From the NCBI RefSeq assembly GCF_900128995.1, contig NZ_FQUE01000003.1, positions 310,001-374,000 on the forward strand: 64,000 nucleotides of DNA, in the 5' to 3' direction. The notes under the pieces are model-generated. The model had not been told where the DNA came from, did no database searches, and saw only the letters and a list, made by a program, of their open reading frames with translations. This DNA is from Loktanella atrilutea. GTDB taxonomy: Bacteria; Pseudomonadota; Alphaproteobacteria; Rhodobacterales; Rhodobacteraceae. A program made the position numbers and the translations under genes. Numbering within the stretch: position 1 is the first letter of the stretch; each line of letters starts with the position of its first letter. Positions 46,558-54,787 of the stretch are shown one piece after another.

Positions 46558-47666
46558 TGCGTCCCCTGCAAGGTCTGCGCGTCGTCGAACTGGCGCGCAT
46601 TCTGGCCGGCCCCTGGGCCGGACAGACGCTGGCCGACCTCGGGGCAGAGGTCATCAAGGTCGAAAGCCCCGAAGGCGACGATACCCGCCGCTGGGGCCCG
46701 CCCTGGGTCGATCACGACGGCGAACGCACGGCCGCCTATTTCCACGGCACGAACCGCGGCAAGACCTCCGTCATTGCCGATTTCCGCACGGAAGAGGGGC
46801 AGCAACGCGTCCGCGACCTCGTCGCCGACGCCGATATCGTGATCGAGAACTTCAAGGTCGGCGGCCTTGCGAAATACGGCCTCGACTACGCCAGCCTGTC
46901 ACAGGTGAATCCGCGGCTGATCTACTGCTCGATCACCGGCTTCGGGCAGGACGGCCCCTATGCCCATCGGGCGGGCTACGACTATATCATCCAGGGCATG
47001 TCGGGCCTGATGTCGATCACCGGAGAGGTGGGCGGCCAGCCGCAGCGCGCCGGCGTCGCCGTGGCGGACCTGTTCACCGGCATGTATGCCAGCACCGCGA
47101 TCCTTGCCGCCGTGCACCAGCGGCAGACGACGAGCCGGGGGCAACACATCGACATGGCGCTGTTCGACTGCGCGGTCGCGGTCATGGCCAATCAGGCGAT
47201 GAACTACCTGACGACCGGCACGCCGCCGACGCGGACCGGCAACACGCACCCGAACCTGACACCCTATCAGGTCTTCGACTGCGCCGACGGCCACATCATC
47301 ATCGCCACCGGCAACGATTCCCAGTATCGCAGACTTTGCACAGTGCTGGGGGTGCCGGACCTGGCGGATCATCCCGATTTCGTCAGCAACCCCGATCGCG
47401 TCGCAAACCGCGACCGGCTCACGGAACTGCTGACCGCCGCCACCATCCTGCGGACCCGCGACGATCTGCTGGCGGCCTGCGAGGCGCATGGCATTCCCGC
47501 CGGTCCGATCAACGACATGGCGCAGGTCTTTGCCGATCCGCAGATCGTCCATCGCGGCATGCAGGTGGATCTGGACGGTGTGCCCGGGATGCGGACGCCG
47601 ATCCGCTTGTCCGACGGCGATACATCACCCCGCGGTCCCGCCCCGCGACAGGGCAAAGATGGTTAA
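46557..47666 (+). CDS. CaiB/BaiF family (class III) CoA transferase
   Basis: A 369-residue enzyme moving CoA between carboxylic acids. N-terminal GLRVVELARILAGPWAGQTLADLGAEVIKVE is diagnostic, split as VVELARILAGPWAGQTLADLG. The catalytic Asp lies in HIDMALFD(C), and the TGNTHPNLTPYQVF and GNDSQYRRLC segments match the family. The substrate (formyl, carnitine, succinyl and others) is not readable. It overlaps the DsbA-family gene by 1 nt but is functionally unrelated. C-terminus ends with basic residues. Confidence 0.9.
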   Translation: MRPLQGLRVVELARILAGPWAGQTLADLGAEVIKVESPEGDDTRRWGPPWVDHDGERTAAYFHGTNRGKTSVIADFRTEEGQQRVRDLVADADIVIENFKVGGLAKYGLDYASLSQVNPRLIYCSITGFGQDGPYAHRAGYDYIIQGMSGLMSITGEVGGQPQRAGVAVADLFTGMYASTAILAAVHQRQTTSRGQHIDMALFDCAVAVMANQAMNYLTTGTPPTRTGNTHPNLTPYQVFDCADGHIIIATGNDSQYRRLCTVLGVPDLADHPDFVSNPDRVANRDRLTELLTAATILRTRDDLLAACEAHGIPAGPINDMAQVFADPQIVHRGMQVDLDGVPGMRTPIRLSDGDTSPRGPAPRQGKDG

Positions 47667-47706
47667 TAAAATACCCTCGTTTTACATAATATGTATCGCA
47701 TGCGAA

Positions 47707-47731
47707 ACATTTGGTTTTTGAAATGTATTTT
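47707..47731 (+). terminator. Weak AT-rich hairpin between convergent genes
   Basis: ACATTT (47707-47712) pairs with AAATGT (47721-47726), followed by ATTTTT. It lies in a 76-nt AT-rich gap between the CoA transferase and the histidine kinase. The stem is short. Confidence 0.35.
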
Positions 47732-47742
47732 TCGGGCGCCGT

Positions 47743-48744
47743 CTAGCGAGACATCGTCCGTTCGGACACGGACAGCTGATAGGTAAAGGCTTCCGGCTGA
47801 AAGTCCCGCCGCGCCTTGGCCTTCAACTGTGCCGGCACCACGCTGTCAAGGATGAACGACCCGAAACCCTTGCGGTCCGGTTGGCGCTCGATCCGGATGC
47901 CGTGCTCCCGCCACTCGAAGGCGTAGCCGCCGGCGGTGTCGGCGGTCCAGACGACGTCCAGCCGCCCGGTGGGCGAATTGAGCGCACCGTATTTCACCGA
48001 GTTCGTCGTCAGTTCGTGCACCGCGAGGGTGAAGATCTGCGCCTCGGTCGCATTCATGACGAGAGGCCCGCCCGTGACACTGATCTGGTCGCTGCTGACA
48101 TCATGATATTCCGCAAGTTCGCGCGCGACGATCTGGTCGATGGTGATGCCGTCCCAGTGCTTTCCGGTCAGATAGGAATGGGTCCGCGACAGGGCCATCA
48201 GCCTGCCTTCGAACTTGGCCTCGAAATCGGCGAGATCTTCGGAATGCGCTGCCGTCCGCTTCACCGTGGCTCCGATCAGGGAAAAGATGTTGCGCACCCG
48301 ATGCTGCAATTCGTTGGCGACGGTATCCTTCAACTGCTCCGTCATCACCTGCTGGGTGACGTCCTGTGCATTCTGCACCATGAACCGGATCTCTCCGTCG
48401 GCAGAGACGATCGGGTTATGATGGCAGGTCCAGAATATCTCTCGCGTCTCGCCCGTCGGTTCGCCGTCGGGCGACATGACGGGAATGGAATAAGGCACCG
48501 CAACAAGTGTGTTCGCCTCGCCGTCGAGGGCGCGCTGCACGGAATCCTTGAACATGGTAAGGCGCGCGTCATCCTCGGGAAAGGCATCGAAGGCGTATTT
48601 CCCCTTGATGTCCTCCAGCCGCATGTTCACCGTCGCCAGATACTGAGAGGTCGCGGTCACGATGTTCATCTGCCTGTCCAGCACCAGACAGGGCGCTGGC
48701 AACTGGCTGAACAGCGCGTCCCATTCCATCAAGGTATCAGGCAT
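47743..48744 (-). CDS. PAS-domain HWE/HisKA_2-type histidine kinase
   Basis: A 333-residue soluble sensor kinase. A PAS domain spans about residues 5-125 (LPAPCLVLDRQMNIVTATSQYL). The phosphoacceptor is in ELQHRVRNIFSLIGA (residue about 157), followed by AVHELTTNSVKYGAL (N-box) and WREHG, the W-x-E that defines HWE kinases. No LOV cysteine motif is present, so blue-light sensing by flavin is unlikely. No response regulator is adjacent. The ATG at 48744 follows AGGAGAGACG. It lies downstream of idi on the same strand, about 145 nt away. Confidence 0.85.
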   Translation of the reverse strand: MPDTLMEWDALFSQLPAPCLVLDRQMNIVTATSQYLATVNMRLEDIKGKYAFDAFPEDDARLTMFKDSVQRALDGEANTLVAVPYSIPVMSPDGEPTGETREIFWTCHHNPIVSADGEIRFMVQNAQDVTQQVMTEQLKDTVANELQHRVRNIFSLIGATVKRTAAHSEDLADFEAKFEGRLMALSRTHSYLTGKHWDGITIDQIVARELAEYHDVSSDQISVTGGPLVMNATEAQIFTLAVHELTTNSVKYGALNSPTGRLDVVWTADTAGGYAFEWREHGIRIERQPDRKGFGSFILDSVVPAQLKAKARRDFQPEAFTYQLSVSERTMSR

Positions 48745-48889
48745 CGCGGTCTCGTCTCTCCTGCTGCCCGACCAGGCGGTCGGAGTGGCGCCGGCAGTCT
48801 GCCCCGGCAGCGCGCCGAAGTGCCTGAACATGCTTCACTGTGTCCCATCGAAACGCCAAGACCGCAAGGCCGCTCGCGGGGGCGTGGCG

Positions 48890-49420
48890 TCAAGTCGCGA
48901 GGGACGCTCCGAAAATCGCGGCGGCATGTTCGGCAAGGTATATGCGCAGCCACGGTGTAAAGACCGACGGTGTCGCATCGACCTCCCGCCGCAGGTCGGA
49001 CAGGGACACCCACCGGGTCGCCATGACTTCGTCGGGGTTCAGGTCGATGGACAGGCGGGCGGGGGCCTCGGCCAGATAGACCTCGACCACCTCATGTTCG
49101 ATCAGGCCGTCGCCCACGTCGGCGCGGTATTCGATCCGGTCGCGGTGGCGCAGGGTCAGGCCGGTGATGCCCAGCTCCTCGTCCAGTCGCCGTGCGGCGC
49201 AGGCGGCGGGGTCCTCGGCCCACGCGGGGTGGGTGCAACAGGTGTTCGCCCACAGCCCCGGCGTATGGTATTTCGACAGGGCGCGCTGCTGGATCAGCAC
49301 GCGGTCGCCCCGCACGACGAAGACGCTGATCGCCTTGTGCCGCAGGCCCTTGACGTGCGCCTCCAGCTTCTCGACCGGCGTCAGGGTGCCGTCGATCCAT
49401 GCGGGAATCATCACCGTCAT
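48890..49420 (-). CDS. idi: Isopentenyl-diphosphate delta-isomerase, type I
   Basis: A 176-residue Nudix-fold enzyme that interconverts IPP and DMAPP. Family residues are LIQQRALSKYHTPGLWANTCCTHP with the active cysteine (split: RALSKYHTPGLW, NTCCTHP), and the Nudix-like ARRLDEELGI. HEVVEVYLAE and DEVMATRWVS carry the metal-binding glutamates. Its start overlaps the bchP stop (ATGA). In photosynthetic Rhodobacterales idi closes the bchG-bch2-bchP block and feeds geranylgeranyl-PP for bacteriochlorophyll and carotenoids. Confidence 0.95.
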   Translation of the reverse strand: MTVMIPAWIDGTLTPVEKLEAHVKGLRHKAISVFVVRGDRVLIQQRALSKYHTPGLWANTCCTHPAWAEDPAACAARRLDEELGITGLTLRHRDRIEYRADVGDGLIEHEVVEVYLAEAPARLSIDLNPDEVMATRWVSLSDLRREVDATPSVFTPWLRIYLAEHAAAIFGASLAT

Positions 49421-50598
49421 GTGCGGGTGACGGCCACCAGCCCGGACAGGTGGGCCAGGTTCTTGATGCCGATCTTCAGGTGCGCCATGGGTCGTGCCTT
49501 TACCAGAGATTTGTTCATATAGGCCTCGAACGTCAGCTTTTGAACATCCACGTCGTGACAGAGCGACACGAACCGTTCGCGCCGCTCGTCCGACCGGTAA
49601 TAGGCATTCTGCATCGCGCCCAGCACGCGAAAGACCTGCTTGTGTTCCTTCATGAAAAGGCGGCGGGCCAGTTGCAGGTCCTTGATCCGCCCGGTGCGCA
49701 GTTTCGCAGCGGCCGCCGTCGCGGCGACCCGGCCGCCGACCATGGCGTAATAGATCCCCTCGCCCGAGGATGGTGCCACGACACCCGCCGCATCGCCTGC
49801 CAGCACGACGTCGCGGCCATTGTCCCAGCGGTCCAGCGGTTTGAGCGGGATCGGCGCGCCTTCGCGGCGGATCGTCTTGCAGTCGGTCAGCCCGTGGGCC
49901 GCGCGCAGGTCGGCGGTGGCCTGCTTCACGTCGACGGATTTCACCAGCGATCCCATGCCGATGCTGGCCTGACCGCCATGGGGGAAGATCCAGCCGTAGA
50001 AATCGGGGGAAATCCTGCCGTCGTAGATCACGTCGCAGCGGGTCGGGTCGTAGGTGGCCGTGGCCTGCGGCGCCTCCACGATCTCGTGGTAGGCGATGAC
50101 GTAGGGGATCCTGTCGCCGCCGGGGACGCATTGGGCCGCGACCTTGGACCGGGCGCCGTCGGCGCCGATGACCAGCCTGGCGGACAGGGTCCGTTCGGTG
50201 CCGTCCGCCTTGTCGCGATAGACGACATGGGTGCCGTCCGCATCGCGGTCGATTCGCACGAAGGTGCCGGCGATCAGGTCGGCCCCGGCGGCCACCGCGC
50301 GGTCGCGCAGGAAGGCGTCGAAGTGTTCCCGGTCCACCATGCCGACGAAGCCGTCCTCGATCGGGATGTCGACGTGACGGCCAGAGGGAGAGACCATGCG
50401 GGCGGTCGTGATCTTGGCCACCAACTGGGCGTCGGGGATGAAGAAATCTGCGATCAGCCGGGGCGGGATCGCGCCGCCGCAGGGCTTGATCCGGCCCAGC
50501 CGGTCCAGCAGCGCGACCCGGTGGCCGGAGCGGACCAGATCGTCCGCGGCGGTCGCACCGGAGGGGCCACCGCCCACGACGACGACATCATACTGCAT
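49417..50598 (-). CDS. bchP: Geranylgeranyl diphosphate/bacteriochlorophyll reductase
   Basis: A 393-residue FAD-dependent enzyme that reduces geranylgeranyl to phytyl on bacteriochlorophyll a. The FAD motif is VVVVGGGPSGATAADDL (residues 5-21), then GRIKPCGGAIPPRL, the ChlP/BchP signature. VLAGDAAGVVAPSSGEGIYYA is the second FAD site (split as LAGDAAGVVAPSSGEG). All expected elements are intact. It starts 2 nt after the bch2 stop and overlaps idi by 4 nt. Confidence 0.96.
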   Translation of the reverse strand: MQYDVVVVGGGPSGATAADDLVRSGHRVALLDRLGRIKPCGGAIPPRLIADFFIPDAQLVAKITTARMVSPSGRHVDIPIEDGFVGMVDREHFDAFLRDRAVAAGADLIAGTFVRIDRDADGTHVVYRDKADGTERTLSARLVIGADGARSKVAAQCVPGGDRIPYVIAYHEIVEAPQATATYDPTRCDVIYDGRISPDFYGWIFPHGGQASIGMGSLVKSVDVKQATADLRAAHGLTDCKTIRREGAPIPLKPLDRWDNGRDVVLAGDAAGVVAPSSGEGIYYAMVGGRVAATAAAAKLRTGRIKDLQLARRLFMKEHKQVFRVLGAMQNAYYRSDERRERFVSLCHDVDVQKLTFEAYMNKSLVKARPMAHLKIGIKNLAHLSGLVAVTRT

Positions 50599-50600
50599 GG

Positions 50601-51884
50601 CTATTCTCCCGGAACGAGGTTGGCTGGAACGACCGGCTTGCGGTCCATGATGCGGGCCGCCATGGCGGCGGCGGCAAGGAAGAGGGCGGCCTCGAACAGG
50701 AAGACGCTGCCGAAGGCGGCGGTGTCCTGCGTCGTCAGGCGCAGGACGTCGACCAGCGCCGCCCCGGTCAGCCCGCCGAAGCCCGCGGCCACCGCCTGCG
50801 CGGCACCCCACAGACCCATCCGCGTGCCTTCGCGACGCTCGCGGCCCTGCCCCGCGAGGGCCATCATCGACCCGATGGCGGCGACGGCGAAGACGCCGTT
50901 GAAGAAGCCAAGGGCCACGGTGACAGGCACCAGCGGCGCCCCTGGTCCCATCGGGCCGATCAGCGCGAGGGCGGCGAGCGACAGTGCCGACCCGATGCAG
51001 CCCGCAATGACCCAGCCGCGCAGCCCGCCAACCTTGAACCCGGTGGCGAGGATGCCGACGCAGAGCATGCCGAGGAAGGTGCCGCCGTTCTGCGCGCCTG
51101 AAAGCTGCGTGCTCTGCCCTGGTGTGAAGTCGAAGACGAGGCCGGCGTAAGGCTCCAGAATCAGTTCCTGCATGAAGTAAGCAGTCATCGACAGGAAGAC
51201 GAAGAGGGTGAAGTTGCGGGCGCGACGCTCTGACCAGACCTCTCGCAGGCCCTCACGGAACGGTGTCGCGTCAGGCTCGGCACGGGCGGTCAGGCGCCCC
51301 TCGATCCCCCAGACGGCAAGGATCGTCAGCAGGACCGCGGCGCAGGTGACGGTAAAGACGACCTTCAGCAGCAGCGCGGGGGTGTAGGGGTTCAGCAATG
51401 TGCCGACGGTGCCGGCGGTGACGGCGATGCCGAAGATCATCATCAGCCACGTGACGGTCGCCGCCCCGGCGCGCCGCTGCGGTGCGGTGGTGGTGGCGAT
51501 CAGCGCCAGCAGCGAGGTGCCGGAGGCGCCGACGCCGAGGCCGATCAGGGCATATGCGCCGAGCGATGCCGCAAGGCCGAGCGAGAAGCTGTGCGGAAAG
51601 ATCAGGATTGCACCGGTCGCGATCAGCGCGCCCAAGGCCAGCGCGACCATGCCGCCGACGATCCACCGCGTCCGCTGCCCGCCAGCGTCGGATGCAAAGC
51701 CCCACGTCGGACGCGACAGCTGGATGCCGTAGTGCAGAGCGACCAGCATCCCCGGCACGACGGCGGCCAGGGAAAGCTCTACGACCATCAGGCGGTTCAG
51801 GGTCGATGTCGTCAGTACCACGATCGACCCCAGACACATCTGCACAAGGCCGAGGCGAACGATCTGGAACCATGAGAGAGTCAT
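50601..51884 (-). CDS. bch2: PucC-family MFS protein of the photosynthesis cluster (Bch2/ORF428)
   Basis: A 427-residue membrane protein with about twelve hydrophobic helices. It begins IVRLGLVQMCLGSIVVLTT and has STLNRLMVVELSLAAVVPG, typical of the PucC/LhaA/ORF428 family, which act as light-harvesting assembly factors and perhaps bacteriochlorophyll delivery proteins. RPTWGFASDAGGQRTRWI matches the conserved cytoplasmic loop. It lies between bchG and bchP, the standard place of ORF428, and is separated by 1-2 nt from each. Confidence 0.92.
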   Translation of the reverse strand: MTLSWFQIVRLGLVQMCLGSIVVLTTSTLNRLMVVELSLAAVVPGMLVALHYGIQLSRPTWGFASDAGGQRTRWIVGGMVALALGALIATGAILIFPHSFSLGLAASLGAYALIGLGVGASGTSLLALIATTTAPQRRAGAATVTWLMMIFGIAVTAGTVGTLLNPYTPALLLKVVFTVTCAAVLLTILAVWGIEGRLTARAEPDATPFREGLREVWSERRARNFTLFVFLSMTAYFMQELILEPYAGLVFDFTPGQSTQLSGAQNGGTFLGMLCVGILATGFKVGGLRGWVIAGCIGSALSLAALALIGPMGPGAPLVPVTVALGFFNGVFAVAAIGSMMALAGQGRERREGTRMGLWGAAQAVAAGFGGLTGAALVDVLRLTTQDTAAFGSVFLFEAALFLAAAAMAARIMDRKPVVPANLVPGE

Positions 51885-51885
51885 G

Positions 51886-52788
51886 TCAGCCTCCGATGCT
51901 GCGCAGGGCGAGGGCGGCGATCATCATGCCGCCGATGTAGAAGAGGATGCCCATCCCCTGATACCACTGCGCCCGCCCTTCGGGGTCGCGCAGCAGGGTG
52001 CGCATGGTGGCGATCTGGATCCCGGTCAGGACGGCGATGGCCAGCGCATGCACGGGCTTGTCCCAAAGGGTCAGCAGCACCGTCACGATGACCTGCGGCG
52101 CAACCATGGCGGTGCAGGCGATGCGCGCGGCGCGGGCGGGGCCGACCGTGACGGGCAGGGACCGCAGGCCGGTCTCGCGGTCGCCGCGGATCGCCTTGAA
52201 GTCGTTCAGCACCATGATGCCATAGGCGCCAAGGCCGTAAAGCACGGCGACGGCGATGACCTGCGGAGCTGGCGTGCCCGCGGCGAGGACGGCGGCGCCG
52301 GTGACCCAGGGCAGCGTCTCGTACGCGAGGCCGCAGAGGAGCGGACCCCAGAGGCCGGAGCGTTTCGCGCGCACGGGTTCCACCGAATAGGCCCAGGCGG
52401 CGAGGCAGGCGAGCACCGTGGCGCCGAAGACGAAGGGGCCGAGCTGCCAGCCGACGGCGAGGGACAGGACGGTCATGCCCTGTGCGATCCACAGCCCCCA
52501 GCGTCCGGGCACGCGGCCCGAAGGGATCGGGCGGCGCGGTTCGTTGATGGCGTCGACATGGCGGTCGCACCAGTCGTTGGCGGCCTGGCTCATCCCGCAG
52601 GTGATCGGACCGGCGAGCAGCACGCCCAGACCGACGAGCGACCAGTCGGCGTGGGCCGCGACCGAGACCGCGCCGCAAAGATAGGCCCACATCGGCGGAA
52701 ACCACGTCCAGGGCTTCAGCAGGCGCAGCACCGCCCCGGGCGCCGGAAAGCGGCGCGACGCAGCGGGTGTGATGACCGTGATGCTCAT
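51886..52788 (-). CDS. bchG: Bacteriochlorophyll synthase (geranylgeranyl transferase)
   Basis: A 300-residue UbiA-type membrane prenyltransferase that esterifies bacteriochlorophyllide a. The first Asp-rich motif is NDWCDRHVDAINEPRRPIPSG, given here as NDWCDRHVD followed by NEPRRPIPSGR. The second is in NDFKAIRGDRETG. Eight or nine hydrophobic helices are visible. The ATG at 52788 is preferred to a longer frame starting 9 codons upstream. It heads the operon bchG-bch2-bchP-idi. bchJ and bchE, usual upstream neighbours, are not here. Confidence 0.95.
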   Translation of the reverse strand: MSITVITPAASRRFPAPGAVLRLLKPWTWFPPMWAYLCGAVSVAAHADWSLVGLGVLLAGPITCGMSQAANDWCDRHVDAINEPRRPIPSGRVPGRWGLWIAQGMTVLSLAVGWQLGPFVFGATVLACLAAWAYSVEPVRAKRSGLWGPLLCGLAYETLPWVTGAAVLAAGTPAPQVIAVAVLYGLGAYGIMVLNDFKAIRGDRETGLRSLPVTVGPARAARIACTAMVAPQVIVTVLLTLWDKPVHALAIAVLTGIQIATMRTLLRDPEGRAQWYQGMGILFYIGGMMIAALALRSIGG

Positions 52789-52801
52789 GACTGTCAGTCT
52801 A

Positions 52802-52844
52802 ATTAGACATTCCAATTTTCATCAAGTGTAAACTTTGTCTGACA
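52802..52844 (-). promoter_or_regulatory. bchG promoter with a PpsR/CrtJ-type site
   Basis: TGT-N12-ACA at 52827-52844 (palindromic, so readable on both strands) fits the PpsR/CrtJ consensus that represses photosynthesis genes under oxygen. On the bchG strand its end provides TTTACA (52832-52827), a possible -35, followed 19 nt later by TCTAAT (52807-52802), a possible -10. Overlap of site and -35 fits repression. Only one clear copy is present. Confidence 0.6.
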
Positions 52845-52931
52845 CATCCTGACACAGATCAGGACGGCATTGCATGCCCCTCGGGTGCGTTGCAGTGTGC
52901 CCGCGTAACGATTTGAAAAAAGGCGTCTGAC

Positions 52932-53717
52932 ATGACGATACGCGCGGTTGTCTGGAACGAGAATGTCCACGAAACCCACAACGCGGTCGTCGGGAAGCTG
53001 TATCCCGACGGCATTCACGGGGCGATCGCTGCGGCGCTGAACGCGGGCGGGGGAATCACGGCGACCACCGCGACCCTGCAGGAGCCGGACCATGGCCTGA
53101 CCGCCGCGCGGCTGGCAGAGACGGACGTGCTGCTGTGGTGGGGTCACGCGGCGCACGGCGACGTGGACGATGCAGTGGTCGAGCGGGTGGCCGAGGCGGT
53201 CTGGTCCGGCATGGGCCTGATCCTGCTGCACTCGGCGCATTTTTCGAAGATCTTCAAGCGGCTGATGGGAACGCCCTGCAACCTGACATGGCGCGAGGCG
53301 GGCGAGCGCGAGCGGGTCTGGGTCACGGCGCGCAATCATCCGATCGCCGCGGGGCTGGGCGATTTCTTCGAGTTGGAGAACGAGGAGATGTACGGCGAGC
53401 CCTTCGGCGTGCCCGAGCCGCTGGAAACCGTCTTCATCAGCTGGTTTCAGGGCGGAGAGGTTTTCCGGTCCGGTCTGACCTACCGGCGGGGGGCGGGGAA
53501 CGTGTTCTACTTCCGTCCAGGGCACGAGACCTATCCCACCTATTTCGATGCGAACGTGACGCGGGTGCTGCGCAACGCGGTAAAATGGGCACACAACCCG
53601 GCGGCGCGGGTGCAGGACGTGACGGCGGCACCGAACGTGCCGATCGAGTCGGCGCTGGAGCCGCTGGAGCAGCGGGGCCAGAAGCTGCACGCGGCGGGTG
53701 AAGAGGGCTTTCGTTGA
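52932..53717 (+). CDS. ThuA domain protein
   Basis: A 261-residue protein of the ThuA (trehalose utilisation) family, a class-I-glutamine-amidotransferase-like fold. It has [21 protein letters not shown] at the start (split: [16 protein letters not shown]), [18 protein letters not shown], and [17 protein letters not shown]. These match sugar-oxidoreductase-associated ThuA proteins. Its stop overlaps the TTG start of the Gfo/Idh/MocA gene, so the two act together, as in disaccharide oxidation loci. It is divergent from bchG. Confidence 0.88.
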   Translation: MTIRAVVWNENVHETHNAVVGKLYPDGIHGAIAAALNAGGGITATTATLQEPDHGLTAARLAETDVLLWWGHAAHGDVDDAVVERVAEAVWSGMGLILLHSAHFSKIFKRLMGTPCNLTWREAGERERVWVTARNHPIAAGLGDFFELENEEMYGEPFGVPEPLETVFISWFQGGEVFRSGLTYRRGAGNVFYFRPGHETYPTYFDANVTRVLRNAVKWAHNPAARVQDVTAAPNVPIESALEPLEQRGQKLHAAGEEGFR

Positions 53718-54787
53718 CGCCGCCCCCCCCTGAAACGGTCCGGGTCCTGATCGTCGGCACCGGCGGCATGGCAAACGCCCATGCCGAGGCCTATGCCGCG
53801 ATGGAGGGGGTGGAGCTGGTCGGCGGCGTGGACCGCAACCCCGAGAACCTGCACAGCTTCAATGCGCGGCACGGGATCACCCATGCCTTCGATTCGGTGA
53901 TCGACGCGCTGCAGTGGGGCGCGTTCGACGCGGTGTCGAACGTCACGCCCGACGCGGTGCATTTCCCGACCACGATGCCGCTGCTGTCGGCGGGCAAGCA
54001 TGTCCTGTGCGAAAAGCCGTTGGCGGTGAACTATGCCGAGGCCGCGCAGATGGCGGATGCGGCGCGGCGGGCGGGCGTCGTCAACATGATCAACCTGACC
54101 TATCGCAACGTGCCCGCCGTGATGGAGGCCGCGCGGCTGGTCGAAAGCGGCGCCATCGGCGCGGTGCGCCATTTCGAGGCGTCCTACCTGCAAAGCTGGC
54201 TGACCCAGCCCGCATGGGGCCGGTGGAACGAAGAGGCGCAATGGCTGTGGCGGCTGAGCCGCAAGCACGGCAGCCTTGGCGTGCTGGGGGACGTGGGGGT
54301 GCATATCCTCGACTTCGCGACATTCGTGGCCGGGGCGGATACGGCACAGATGTCCTGCCGGTTGCGGACCTTCGACAAGGCGCCGGGCGGGCGGATCGGG
54401 GAATATGATCTCGATGCCAACGACTCTGCCACGTTGCAAGTCCAGCTGGCGGGTGGGGCCGTCGGCGTGATCCATGCGTCCCGCATGGCGAGCGGGCACC
54501 TGAACGACCTGCGGTTGCGGATCTTCGGCACCAAGGGCGGCCTTGACGTGAGGTGGGAGAACAATCAGTCGATCCTGCGCGCCTGCCTTGGGGCGGACCT
54601 GACGTCGGCAGCGTGGCAGGACATGCCGGTGCCGCCGGTCGAGACGAACTACGTCCGGTTCATCAAGGCGGTGCGGGCGGGGCAGGACGTGCGGCCGGAT
54701 TTCGCGCGTGGCGCGGTGTTGCAGCAGGCGCTTGACGCGGCGGTGGAGTCGGACATGGACGCCTGCCGGGACGTGGCCGTCGGGTGA
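53714..54787 (+). CDS. Gfo/Idh/MocA family oxidoreductase
   Basis: A 357-residue NAD(P)-dependent sugar dehydrogenase. The Rossmann motif is [17 protein letters not shown] (residues about 11-27), and [12 protein letters not shown] is the family EKP motif. [14 protein letters not shown] carries the conserved D-x3-H. TTG start, 4-nt overlap with ThuA; the next glycosyltransferase overlaps by 4 nt too. Probably oxidises a sugar or cyclitol in the same pathway as ThuA. Confidence 0.9.
   Translation: MTPPPPETVRVLIVGTGGMANAHAEAYAAMEGVELVGGVDRNPENLHSFNARHGITHAFDSVIDALQWGAFDAVSNVTPDAVHFPTTMPLLSAGKHVLCEKPLAVNYAEAAQMADAARRAGVVNMINLTYRNVPAVMEAARLVESGAIGAVRHFEASYLQSWLTQPAWGRWNEEAQWLWRLSRKHGSLGVLGDVGVHILDFATFVAGADTAQMSCRLRTFDKAPGGRIGEYDLDANDSATLQVQLAGGAVGVIHASRMASGHLNDLRLRIFGTKGGLDVRWENNQSILRACLGADLTSAAWQDMPVPPVETNYVRFIKAVRAGQDVRPDFARGAVLQQALDAAVESDMDACRDVAVG

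Noticed and set aside
47667-47742. Replication origin at the strand-composition change
   Set aside because: There is no dnaA, parAB, repABC or hemE nearby and no DnaA-box cluster in the gap. A block inversion or insertion is simpler.
49399-51150. Long + strand frame opposite bchP and bch2
   Set aside because: It is the antisense shadow of two well-conserved photosynthesis genes and its product has no recognisable motif.
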